From contig JAXMFU010000007.1 of NCBI GenBank assembly GCA_046347625.1, forward strand, positions 186,001 through 250,000: a stretch of DNA of 64,000 nucleotides, written 5' to 3'. The translations under genes were made by a program, and so were the position numbers. Source of the stretch: CAIMUS01 sp046347625. Its GTDB lineage: Bacteria; Pseudomonadota; Gammaproteobacteria; Competibacterales; Competibacteraceae. The notes beneath the pieces were generated by a model. It saw only the letters and a program-made list of their open reading frames with translations. It ran no database searches and was not told the DNA's origin. Of the stretch, positions 30,150-37,923 are shown in pieces; positions within the stretch are counted from its first letter, which is position 1, and each line of letters starts with the position of its first letter.

Positions 30150-31229
30150 ATGCCTAGCATCGGGATCGCAGGTGCCGGCCTGGTCGGGCGTTTGCTGGCC
30201 TTCGCGCTGCTCCGCAAGGGTTGGCGGATTACCTTGCTCGACAGCGACCGGCGGACCGGCGGGCAGAGTGCCGCCATCGTGGCCGCCGGAATGCTGGCGC
30301 CTTATGCCGAATTGGAAACCGCCGAGCCATTGGTTTTCAATCTGGGCAAGCGTTCGCTGGAATTATGGCCGCCATGGCTGGCGGCGCTGGAACAACCGGT
30401 TTTTTTTCAGCAAACGGGCACGCTCCTGATTGCCCATCGGCAGGATCGGGCGGACATGGAACGATTCGTCAGCCATATTCACGCCAAGCTGGGCGAGCGT
30501 GCCGAATTACAATCCCTGGATGCCACACAACTGGCGGAACTCGAACCGGAATTGGCCGGACGTTTTCAGCGCGGCGTCTGGTTCCCGGGTGAAGGCCAGA
30601 TTGCACCTTCCGAGTTTCTGCCCGCCGTCGCCGACACCCTGCTGCAGGGCGGCGTGAACTGGCTTGAAAATACTCCGGTGGAGGCCGTATCTCCCGGCGA
30701 ATTAAAAGCGGGCGGGCAGACCTGGAAATTCGACTGGGTGATCGACGCCCGCGGCATGGGGGCTAAAGCGGATATCCCTAAGCTGCGCGGGGTTCGCGGT
30801 GAAATCGTCACCGTGCAGGCGCCGGAAGTGAATTTACATCGAATGGTCCGCCTGATGCATCCCCGGTATGCGATCTATATCGCCCCACGTCCCGATCATC
30901 AGTATGTCATCGGCGCAACTTCCATCGACAGCGAAGACCGTAGCCCCATTTCGGTACAGTCGTTGCTGGAACTGCTGTCCGCCGCCTATACGGTACATAG
31001 CGGTTTTGCCGAAGCCCGTTTGCTCAAGACCGCCACCCAGTTGCGCCCCGCCCTACCGGATCATCTGCCACGGCTCTTTTATCGTTCCGGTCTGCTGCGT
31101 ATCAACGGCCTGTACCGCCATGGCTATCTCCAGGGACCGGCGGTGGTTGAAGATGCCGTCCGTTTACTGGAAGCCGGCACCGGAGCGATGCACTTTCCGG
31201 ACCTGTTACGCGAGGAACCACCATGCTGA
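30150..31229 (+). CDS. thiO: Glycine oxidase ThiO (FAD-dependent)
   Basis: The ATG at 30150 follows GGAGG and opens with the FAD-binding GxGxxG strand MPSIGIAGAGLVGRLLAFAL. The 359-residue product ends with the conserved LLRINGLYRHGYLQGPAVVE that closes the flavin site. ThiO oxidises glycine to the imine used by ThiG for the thiazole ring, the aerobic route. It is the first gene after the TPP riboswitch; its 3' end overlaps thiS by 7 bp. Confidence 0.93.
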   Translation: MPSIGIAGAGLVGRLLAFALLRKGWRITLLDSDRRTGGQSAAIVAAGMLAPYAELETAEPLVFNLGKRSLELWPPWLAALEQPVFFQQTGTLLIAHRQDRADMERFVSHIHAKLGERAELQSLDATQLAELEPELAGRFQRGVWFPGEGQIAPSEFLPAVADTLLQGGVNWLENTPVEAVSPGELKAGGQTWKFDWVIDARGMGAKADIPKLRGVRGEIVTVQAPEVNLHRMVRLMHPRYAIYIAPRPDHQYVIGATSIDSEDRSPISVQSLLELLSAAYTVHSGFAEARLLKTATQLRPALPDHLPRLFYRSGLLRINGLYRHGYLQGPAVVEDAVRLLEAGTGAMHFPDLLREEPPC

Positions 31230-31426
31230 AATTGACCGTCAACGGCCAGAAAAAAATCCTGGATAAAGCCTTACCCTTGAATCAGGCCCTGAGCGAATGG
31301 GGATATCACGGTAACACCTTTGCAGTGGCGCTCAACACCACTTTCGTACCCCGCAGTCGTTATCCCGAGACCCTGCTCAAGGACGGCGACACCATCGATA
31401 TTCTGGCACCGCTCAGCGGAGGTTGA
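31223..31426 (+). CDS. thiS: Sulfur carrier protein ThiS
   Basis: A 67-residue ubiquitin-fold protein (MLKLTVNGQKKILDKALPLN) ending in the required Gly-Gly (LAPLSGG), which is adenylated by ThiF and thiocarboxylated. FAVALNTTFVPRSRYPETLL is the typical middle part. It overlaps thiO upstream and is followed at once by thiG. Confidence 0.93.
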   Translation: MLKLTVNGQKKILDKALPLNQALSEWGYHGNTFAVALNTTFVPRSRYPETLLKDGDTIDILAPLSGG

Positions 31427-31428
31427 TC

Positions 31429-32235
31429 ATGACCATGACGGTAGAGGCAGGCTGGACCATAGCCGGCCAGGTATTACAGAGTCGACTGTTCGTCGGTACG
31501 GCTCTATACCCTTCCCCGGATATCATGCGGCAAGCCATCCTGGCTTCCGGTGCCGACGTAATCACCGTCTCTTTACGCCGCCAGGCAGCGCAGCATCAGG
31601 AAGGCAAGGCATTCTGGGACTATGTCAAGGATCTGGGAAAACATCTGCTTCCCAACACCGCCGGCTGTCGCACCGCCAGGGAGGCGGTGACCTTTGCCCA
31701 GATGGCCAGGGAAGTATTTGCCACGCCCTGGATTAAATTGGAAGTGATCGGCGACGATTACAATCTGCAACCCGATCCTTTCGGTCTGGTGGAAGCCGCC
31801 GCCATTCTGGTGAAGGAGGGCTTCGTAGTATTTCCGTACTGCACCGACGATCTGGTGCTCTGCCAGAAGCTGGTGGACGTGGGTTGCGAAATTTTAATGC
31901 CCTGGGCGGCGCCTATCGGTTCGGCCCAGGGCGTGCTCAATCCCTTCGCCCTCAGAACCCTGCGCCGGCGTCTGCCGGATCTTCCCCTGATTGTGGATGC
32001 CGGCCTGGGCCTGCCCTCACAGGCGGCCCAGGTCATGGAAATGGGTTTCGACGGCGTGCTGTTGAACAGTGCCATCGCTCTGGCCGACGATTCCGTCCGG
32101 ATGGCACAAGGTTTTGCACTGGCCGTACCGGCGGGAAGATGCGCCTTTCTGGCCGGCCCCTTGCAGCCACGCGACATGGCCAGCCCTAGCACACCGACCC
32201 TGGGGATGCCTTTCTGGCATCGGCAATCGCCCTGA
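31429..32235 (+). CDS. thiG: Thiazole synthase ThiG
   Basis: The ATG at 31429 (GGAGG upstream) gives a 268-residue TIM-barrel enzyme. WIKLEVIGDDYNLQPDPFGL is the conserved segment, and the neighbouring VITVSLRRQ and IVDAGLGLPSQAAQVMEMGF (catalytic and phosphate-binding loops) match ThiG. It condenses 1-deoxyxylulose 5-phosphate, ThiS-thiocarboxylate and the ThiO-derived imine. It is the last gene of the operon; no thiE follows. Confidence 0.94.
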   Translation: MTMTVEAGWTIAGQVLQSRLFVGTALYPSPDIMRQAILASGADVITVSLRRQAAQHQEGKAFWDYVKDLGKHLLPNTAGCRTAREAVTFAQMAREVFATPWIKLEVIGDDYNLQPDPFGLVEAAAILVKEGFVVFPYCTDDLVLCQKLVDVGCEILMPWAAPIGSAQGVLNPFALRTLRRRLPDLPLIVDAGLGLPSQAAQVMEMGFDGVLLNSAIALADDSVRMAQGFALAVPAGRCAFLAGPLQPRDMASPSTPTLGMPFWHRQSP

Positions 32236-32280
32236 AGTGGAGGTGGCTTAAGGGTGCGCCGTGCGCACCTTACAAATGCC

Positions 32281-32423
32281 GATCATGCTTTTCAGAACAA
32301 ACCACCCTCGGCGATAAAACTCGGCTCCCTGTCGGGTTACGACGCGCCCGTGACGCTACCCGCCAGTGGCCCGTTGGGTAGTGAGCGCGTCTAACCCGAC
32401 CTACGGGAAGTTTCACGGTAACC
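32281..32423. repeat. 145-bp dispersed unit, copy 2
   Basis: Begins GATCATGCTTTTCAGAACAA, contains CCCTGTCGGGTTACGACGCG and CTAACCCGACCTACGGGAAG, ends TTTCACGGTAACC. Fills the thiG / 32427 gene gap. Confidence 0.75.
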
Positions 32424-32426
32424 GTC

Positions 32427-32972
32427 TCACTCGAACAACCAGGCCAAGGTCTTGATACGGACCACTTCATTCAGGAAATCTTTGATCTGCCGGGCAATGT
32501 CCACCGATCCGAGGTGAGCTACCACCGCAAACGGTTGCTCCAGCTGCTCGGCATTCTCCAGCCGGGGTCCCTTATAGTCTTGCCAGAAAGCAGTTTTGAG
32601 ACTCTCGCCTCCGCCTCCCAGAATGTCACCATTATGCGCCAACAGAATGCCGCCGTATTGATCCCGGCAGAAGACGCCGGATTTACCAGGCTGGAAATCG
32701 AACCGGCAGGTGATTGTCAGCAATTCTCCCCGGATGAGCGATTCCTTGCTTAACCCCAGCATATTGGGCCGCCAGGGATCCGACAGATCCGCCCAGAAAC
32801 CATAAGGTTCCAGCCAGACGACATCTGTATATTCTTCCTTCCCTTCCGACTCGGCCGTTCGGTACTGCACCCGGACATGGTACGTTTGATAGTTGTCGTA
32901 GCGTAACCGCTCTTTCAATAGCGCATGGCAGAGTTCGATATTTGCCGTTTTCGTAAGCACTTTGGCTGTCAT
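32427..32972 (-). CDS. Hypothetical 181-residue protein
   Basis: Start at 32972 (AGAGGGGGAAAATC upstream) rather than a longer frame. The product (MTAKVLTKTANIELCHALLK, then LRYDNYQTYHVRVQYRTAES) looks soluble with a glycine patch DILGGGGESLK. It ends AHLGSVDIARQIKDFLNEVV. No family was recognised. It is divergent from cysB with a ~260-bp gap. Confidence 0.65.
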   Translation of the reverse strand: MTAKVLTKTANIELCHALLKERLRYDNYQTYHVRVQYRTAESEGKEEYTDVVWLEPYGFWADLSDPWRPNMLGLSKESLIRGELLTITCRFDFQPGKSGVFCRDQYGGILLAHNGDILGGGGESLKTAFWQDYKGPRLENAEQLEQPFAVVAHLGSVDIARQIKDFLNEVVRIKTLAWLFE

Positions 32973-33232
32973 GATTTTCCCCCTCTGGATAATGGATGCA
33001 ACGATAACTGTAGCAGCCCCGCCACTATTTTCCAAGGAATCGGACCACTTAAGCGAGCTTGCTCGCGAATAGTGCTGGACTGGGTACCAACTCTCTACCC
33101 AAGGTAAGAGGCGCTTTGTATTTTACTGTATGTAGCGCTAAGATAACCAATAGAAATATCTATAGGCTTTTATTATTCCATCCAGCTATTTAAGATAGAC
33201 ACAGGCTGCTACCGGATGGGTGGGGAACCCTT

Positions 33233-34207
33233 GTGAAACTTCAGCAACTGCGTTATCTGGCTGCAATCGTCAAGCACAACCTTAACATCTCCGCTGCGGC
33301 TGAAAGCCTTTTTACCTCCCAACCGGGAGTCAGCAAACAGATCCGCCTACTGGAAGATGAGTTGGGTGTCGAGCTCTTCAGCCGTAACGGCAAACATTTA
33401 ACACATATCACTCCGGTAGGCCGGCAGATTGTGGAGAAAGCCGAGGGCATCCTCCGGGAGATCCGTAATATTCAAACGCTGGCCGCCGAGTACCGTGACG
33501 ACCGCAGCGGTACCCTGGCGATTGCCACCACCCATACTCAGGCCCGGTATGCCTTGCCCAGGGTCATCAAGATTTTCCGTGAGCATTATCCGTCGGTCAC
33601 CCTGCAGATTCACCAGGGTTCGCCGGTCCAACTCGCCGAGCTGGCCACCTCCGGCGAGGTGGACTTCGCCATCGCCACCGAAGCCATCGAACTGTTCGAA
33701 GATCTGTTGATCCTGCCCTGTTACTACTGGAACCGCTGTCTCGTTACCCCCCGCGATCATCCCCTGACCCGCCTGGCCACACTTACCCTGGAAGATGTCG
33801 CCCAGTATCCCTTGGTGACCTATGTCTTCGGTTTTACCGGTCATTCCAAGTTGGACGAGGCCTTTAAAAAGGCCAAGCTGAGTCCGAAGGTCGCTCTCAC
33901 CGCGACCGATACGGATGTCATCAAGACCTATGTCAGGCTGAGATTAGGGGTCGGTATTGTCGCCGGTATGGCCTATGACCCCGAGCAGGATCGGGATCTG
34001 GTCAAGCTCGACGCCAGCTATTTGTTCGCCTCCAGTCTGACCCGGATCTGCTTTCGGCGCAGCACCTATCTGCGTAGTTATATGTATCATTTCATCGAGT
34101 TATTCGCACCGCATCTTACCCCCAAGGTCGTGCAACTGGCGGAACGTACCGAATCCCCCGAGGAACTGGCGGACCTGTTCGCTAATATCAAATTACCTGT
34201 GTATTGA
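33233..34207 (+). CDS. cysB: LysR-type regulator CysB
   Basis: A 324-residue LysR-family regulator starting at GTG (MKLQQLRYLAAIVKHNLNIS). The winged helix-turn-helix spans residues 1-60 (AAESLFTSQPGVSKQIRLLE) and the sulfate/N-acetylserine-binding PBP-like domain follows (TLAIATTHTQARYALPRVIK, LCPAT-equivalent YPLVTYVFGFTGHSKLDEAF). The sequence is the CysB/Cbl type, which activates cysteine biosynthesis. It stands alone here with no cys genes next to it. Confidence 0.93.
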   Translation: MKLQQLRYLAAIVKHNLNISAAAESLFTSQPGVSKQIRLLEDELGVELFSRNGKHLTHITPVGRQIVEKAEGILREIRNIQTLAAEYRDDRSGTLAIATTHTQARYALPRVIKIFREHYPSVTLQIHQGSPVQLAELATSGEVDFAIATEAIELFEDLLILPCYYWNRCLVTPRDHPLTRLATLTLEDVAQYPLVTYVFGFTGHSKLDEAFKKAKLSPKVALTATDTDVIKTYVRLRLGVGIVAGMAYDPEQDRDLVKLDASYLFASSLTRICFRRSTYLRSYMYHFIELFAPHLTPKVVQLAERTESPEELADLFANIKLPVY

Positions 34208-34305
34208 TCGGCTGCAACCGGCCGGCATCGGGGTGGTCTTATGTCGAGTTACGACGTACCGGTAACGTTGCCGCCACCGGCTAACGGGGTGGCGGGCGCG
34301 GCTAA

Positions 34306-34450
34306 CGGGTCATGCTTTTCAGCAAAAAACACTCTCAGCGATGAAAATCGGCTTCCATGTCGGGTTACGGCGCGCCCGTCATGCCTCTGCCAGTTCCACC
34401 CGAGGCAGGGCGCGCGCCTAACCCGACCTACGGGGAGTTTTACGGTAACC
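34306..34450. repeat. 145-bp dispersed unit, copy 3
   Basis: GGGTCATGCTTTTCAGCAAA..CATGTCGGGTTACGGCGCGC..CTAACCCGACCTACGGGGAG..TTTACGGTAACC. A partial unit (GTCGAGTTACGACGTACCGG) precedes it at 34243. The msrA start lies 13 bp after it, so the repeat may supply the msrA leader. Confidence 0.75.
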
Positions 34451-34463
34451 CTGGAGGTTTGCA

Positions 34464-35099
34464 ATGTTTTTATTTGCCAATAAAACTGTTCTTCCCAGCC
34501 CGGATCGGGCTCTGCGCGGACGATCGGAACCGTTGCCAACGGCGCGGTTCCACCTGGTGAATGGTCATCCGCTTAAACCTCCTTTTCCCGCCGGCATGGA
34601 ACCGGCGCTGTTCGGCCTCGGCTGTTTCTGGGGGGCCGAGCGCAAGTTCTGGTCGATTAAAGGGGTTTATGTAACGGCGGTCGGCTACGCCGGCGGCTTC
34701 ACGCCGAATCCGACCTATGAAGAAGTCTGCACCGGCTTGACCGGCCATGCCGAGGTCGTACTCGTCGTGTACGATCCCAAGGTGGTGAGTTATACGGCTC
34801 TGTTAAAAGTTTTCTGGGAATCACATGACCCCACCCAGGGTATGCGCCAGGGCAACGATGTCGGCACGCAGTACCGCTCGGCCATCTATACTTTTAGCGA
34901 AGCACAAAAGGCCGCCGCCGAAGCTTCCCGGGAACATTACCAACAGGCGTTGATCGTTGCGGGTTATAAGCCGATCACCACCGAGGTCACCGCCGCTGCG
35001 GAATTCTACTACGCGGAAGAGTACCATCAGCAGTACCTGGCCAGGAATCCCGGCGGTTACTGTGGCCTGGGAGGTACCGGCGTGACGTGTGTACCCTAA
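34464..35099 (+). CDS. msrA: Peptide methionine sulfoxide reductase MsrA
   Basis: A 211-residue protein. The catalytic Cys is in GLGCFWGAERKFW; YAGGFTPNPTYEEVCTGLTG and GMRQGNDVGTQYRSAIY are family signatures. The C-terminal GGYCGLGGTGVTC supplies resolving cysteines. A ~45-residue N-terminal extension (FANKTVLPSPDRALRGRSEP) precedes the core, as in the longer MsrA class. It repairs oxidised methionine with thioredoxin. Confidence 0.93.
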   Translation: MFLFANKTVLPSPDRALRGRSEPLPTARFHLVNGHPLKPPFPAGMEPALFGLGCFWGAERKFWSIKGVYVTAVGYAGGFTPNPTYEEVCTGLTGHAEVVLVVYDPKVVSYTALLKVFWESHDPTQGMRQGNDVGTQYRSAIYTFSEAQKAAAEASREHYQQALIVAGYKPITTEVTAAAEFYYAEEYHQQYLARNPGGYCGLGGTGVTCVP

Positions 35100-35128
35100 C
35101 TTCCAACTTCCATATCCTACCTCCTAAC

Positions 35129-35270
35129 TGGTCATGCCTTGTAAAAAGGCAACCCCGGGGATGAAAACCGGCCCCTGTCGGGTTACGGCGCGCTTGCCAC
35201 GGCTCTGCCAATTCCGCGCGCGGCAGGGGGCGCGCCCAACCCGATCTACGGGGAGTTCCACGGTAACTCC
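35129..35270. repeat. 145-bp dispersed unit, copy 4
   Basis: Starts TGGTCATGCCTTGTAAAAAG, has CCCTGTCGGGTTACGGCGCG and CCAACCCGATCTACGGGGAG, and ends TTCCACGGTAACTCC. Confidence 0.75.
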
Positions 35271-35320
35271 TAACCCCTACCCTGTCTCGCGCCGCGAGAC
35301 CACGCGCTGAAACAGGCGTC

Positions 35321-35383
35321 TTTCGCCTTTCGCCTTTCGCCTTTCGCCTTTCGCCTTTCGCCTTTAACCTTTAACCTTTAACC
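35321..35383. repeat. Heptanucleotide tandem repeat TTTCGCC x6 + TTTAACC x3
   Basis: Nine consecutive 7-mers, six TTTCGCC and then three TTTAACC. The last units overlap the 3' end and the stop codon (TAA) of the peptidase C26 gene on the minus strand. Slippage here would change the C-terminus or its stop. Confidence 0.85.
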
Positions 35384-36132
35384 TTGAGCCTGTCCCCCGC
35401 CGCCTCGACCAAGCTCTGAAACAGTCTGAAATGCGGCTTGGCATCGATTCCCTCTCCCAAAGCCAGCAATTCGGGGTGCCACTGCACCCCCAGTGCAAAC
35501 CGCCGACCACTGATTTCAATGCCCTCGATCACTCCATCCGGCGCACAGGCATTGAACAGTACCGGCGTGGCTATCTCCCAGACGGCCTCGTTATGCGCCG
35601 AATTGACCCACCGCATTTCACGTCCCAGAATGTGTTCCAGGCGTGTTCCCGGGACCACTTTAACTGGATGCCAGGCACCTTCCGGCCCGTTACTCCGGTG
35701 AATCATGGTGGTAGCTGTCAACGCTTCGGTCCGATTGCTCAGCCGGCACCCGCATACCGCCGCCAGCGCCTGCATCCCGACGCAAATCCCCAACAGCGGC
35801 AGATCCTGGGCCAGCGCCGACTCGATTAATTCGGCATCGACCTCAGCCCGATGGGAAGTCGACCCCGCATAGGGCGAAATGTTCTTCCCGAGACCCCCTT
35901 TATACCAGGCATCGGGGAATGGGAAATCTCCCCCTGGAATCAGCAAACCATCGAGGCAAGCTAAATAGGCCGGCGCCACGCCGGTCAACAATGGGATACC
36001 TAGCGGTAAACCGCCGGCGGCATAAATTGCCTGGAAATAATGGACGCGCAGCGCATAATGGGGTTGACTGGAGAAACCTTCGGCCTTGCCCGGGTTCCAG
36101 TCCAAAATGATTCCAATCCGAGGTTGTTGCAT
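35371..36132 (-). CDS. Class I glutamine amidotransferase-like (peptidase C26) hydrolase
   Basis: A 253-residue protein of the PuuD/gamma-glutamyl-GABA hydrolase type. The nucleophile is in LLGICVGMQALAAVCG (family usually GICRG), the catalytic His-Glu pair in LGVQWHPELLA. LDGLLIPGGDFPFPDAW is the oxyanion region. It likely cleaves a gamma-glutamyl compound; the substrate is not readable. Its last codons and stop are made of the TTTAACC heptamer repeat. Confidence 0.85.
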   Translation of the reverse strand: MQQPRIGIILDWNPGKAEGFSSQPHYALRVHYFQAIYAAGGLPLGIPLLTGVAPAYLACLDGLLIPGGDFPFPDAWYKGGLGKNISPYAGSTSHRAEVDAELIESALAQDLPLLGICVGMQALAAVCGCRLSNRTEALTATTMIHRSNGPEGAWHPVKVVPGTRLEHILGREMRWVNSAHNEAVWEIATPVLFNACAPDGVIEGIEISGRRFALGVQWHPELLALGEGIDAKPHFRLFQSLVEAAGDRLKVKG

Positions 36133-36197
36133 GTTCTACCAGCTAAACCATGTCTATTTCGAGACCTATAGTCTTCCCTTGAGTATAGTTACTTAAC

Positions 36198-36372
36198 TGA
36201 CCATACTTTTCAGAAAAAAACACTCCCGGTGATGACACTCGGCTCTGTCGGGTTATGACGCGCCTGTACTGTCCCTGCGAGTGGCTGACTTGGTAGAGGG
36301 TGCGTCATAACCCGATCTACGGAGAGTTCCGCTTATTCCTGCCTACGACGAGGAGTTCCACGGGAACCCAAC
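36198..36372. repeat. 145-bp dispersed unit, copy 5, with inserted REP piece
   Basis: Starts TGACCATACTTTTCAGAAAA, has GTCGGGTTATGACGCGCC and CATAACCCGATCTACGGAGA. A REP fragment (CCGCTTATTCCTGCCTACGA) interrupts it before the closing GAGTTCCACGGGAACCC, so repeats of two families are nested. Confidence 0.7.
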
Positions 36373-36387
36373 CTGTTAGGTATACTT

Positions 36388-36411
36388 AAAGAAGATGATA
36401 TAAAATGGTTA
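36388..36411. repeat. AAAGAAGATGATATAAAATGG motif
   Basis: Fifth copy of the short dispersed motif, directly after dispersed unit copy 5. The stretch 36133-36468 holds only repeats. Confidence 0.45.
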
Positions 36412-36468
36412 TAAATAACTATTTTTTCTGAACAAATCCCAGCAGAGCCGCGAATTTACAGCCAGGTT

Positions 36469-37428
36469 TCAATACAGGCTCGGCTCTTTAGCGATTTCAT
36501 CCGCGAACACCGCTTCGATGAAATTCAAGGCCATAGGATGCTGGGTCCAGGGCGCCTTGCCGACCGGATAAACTCCCTTACCTAAACCGTACAGATCGAG
36601 CTGAGTTTGAATCTCCCCAAGACTTTTTCGCGCATTGGTCGGTTCCAGGAGCAGCCGTTCGCCGACAGCACGCGGGTAAGCCACCATGGCGACCCGATAA
36701 GCTTCTACATGAGCGCGATTGATCCCGCTGCGCAGCAGTTGCGCCATCCGCCGATGAGGGCTGTCCTGGGCGGTCAAAAGGGCCGTTCTCAGGGAACAGG
36801 CCACGGCATCGACTTGCTGCAACAGCATCCGGGCAAGCAGATCCGTCGGTGGCTGTTTACCCTGCTGGCGGAAGGTCTGTATCGCCTGCGCCGCCGGGTT
36901 TGCAGCCATTACCTGCTGTTGCAGCGTCGTGCCGATCACCTGCCGGGTTTGATGCGCCAGCCGTGTCAATCGATCCGTCAGCTTGAGACCCTGGTCATCG
37001 GCCCCCGCCTGGACATAGCGAACGGCGCTCTCCGCCAACGGTTTGGGCATGATTTTAAGACCGGCCACATACCATAGCTCGGTGCCGATCTCGGCCGCAC
37101 TCATCATAGCTGTCGTCAGCAGTTCCTGACAGCCACGGTGGAGCTCCGTCAGACTCGTATCCATCCGCTTGCGCACCTCCGGCAAGGACTGAGCAGGCAG
37201 ATTATTCTGCCGGTCGGCAGAGGCCAGCATATCATCCTCAAGTTGCAGCCACGTATCCTCATAAAGCAGACTCAGTTCCCGTAGTGTACGGGAATCCAGG
37301 CGGTGTATATCGGCCCGGGCTTCGGCAGAGGTCTGATGGACGGCTATCTCGATACTGCTGATTTCTTTATGCAAGGAAAGCATGAATTTCGACTGGCGAG
37401 TTCTTAGAATTGGCACTAATTTGCGCAT
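36469..37428 (-). CDS. Hypothetical helical protein
   Basis: Start at 37428 (AAGGA upstream; MRKLVPILRTRQSKFMLSLH). About 319 residues, predicted almost all helical and charged: EEISSIEIAVH-like N-terminus, MDTSLTELHRGCQELLTTAM, then LLQQVDAVACSLRTALLTAQ. The C-terminal SGINRAHVEAYRVAMVAYPR and VYPVGKAPWTQHPM faintly recall phage head-morphogenesis (Mu gpF-like) proteins, but no flanking phage genes exist. Function unknown. Confidence 0.6.
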   Translation of the reverse strand: MRKLVPILRTRQSKFMLSLHKEISSIEIAVHQTSAEARADIHRLDSRTLRELSLLYEDTWLQLEDDMLASADRQNNLPAQSLPEVRKRMDTSLTELHRGCQELLTTAMMSAAEIGTELWYVAGLKIMPKPLAESAVRYVQAGADDQGLKLTDRLTRLAHQTRQVIGTTLQQQVMAANPAAQAIQTFRQQGKQPPTDLLARMLLQQVDAVACSLRTALLTAQDSPHRRMAQLLRSGINRAHVEAYRVAMVAYPRAVGERLLLEPTNARKSLGEIQTQLDLYGLGKGVYPVGKAPWTQHPMALNFIEAVFADEIAKEPSLY

Positions 37429-37923
37429 CCAGCGAATCCTTATCTTCCACGTTCCGTATTGTCGGCTCCGCCCCTGGAAACCTGCATCACCTAGAGGCAA
37501 CTCGAGAAACTCAGCAAGTATCGCGCCAAGCTTGACAGAGGCTGAAGCAATCTGCTTTTTTCTTGTTTATTCAAACCACTATTCCCTGTCAGGCAGATAG
37601 TCATGCGCCTATCCGATGAAAGCGGTTCGCACAAAATCCAGGCATACGGGCAACCCTGCGCCCTATAAAAGTGCAGCCCGGCGCTTCCCTGCCGGCGGTT
37701 GTAGAACACAACCCTGCGTCTTGCGCCTTTAGCCGTGTGCCTTCAGCCGGCAACTTCCGCCGAAAAGTCACTCTAAGGCTTGCAACTACAACAACAATTT
37801 TTCGACAATGGGAACACCAATGGCAATGGTTTTACACTTGCTTTATGGGGATAGCCTAGGATTTCGCCCTTTCGGCATTCCCACCCAGAGCCGTTAACAG
37901 CGCCGTTAACATGGAGCAAAGCC
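37429..37923. other. Intergenic stretch between divergent genes
   Basis: No gene, riboswitch or clear repeat was recognised. It must hold the promoters of the divergent hypothetical gene and cfa. Confidence 0.4.
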
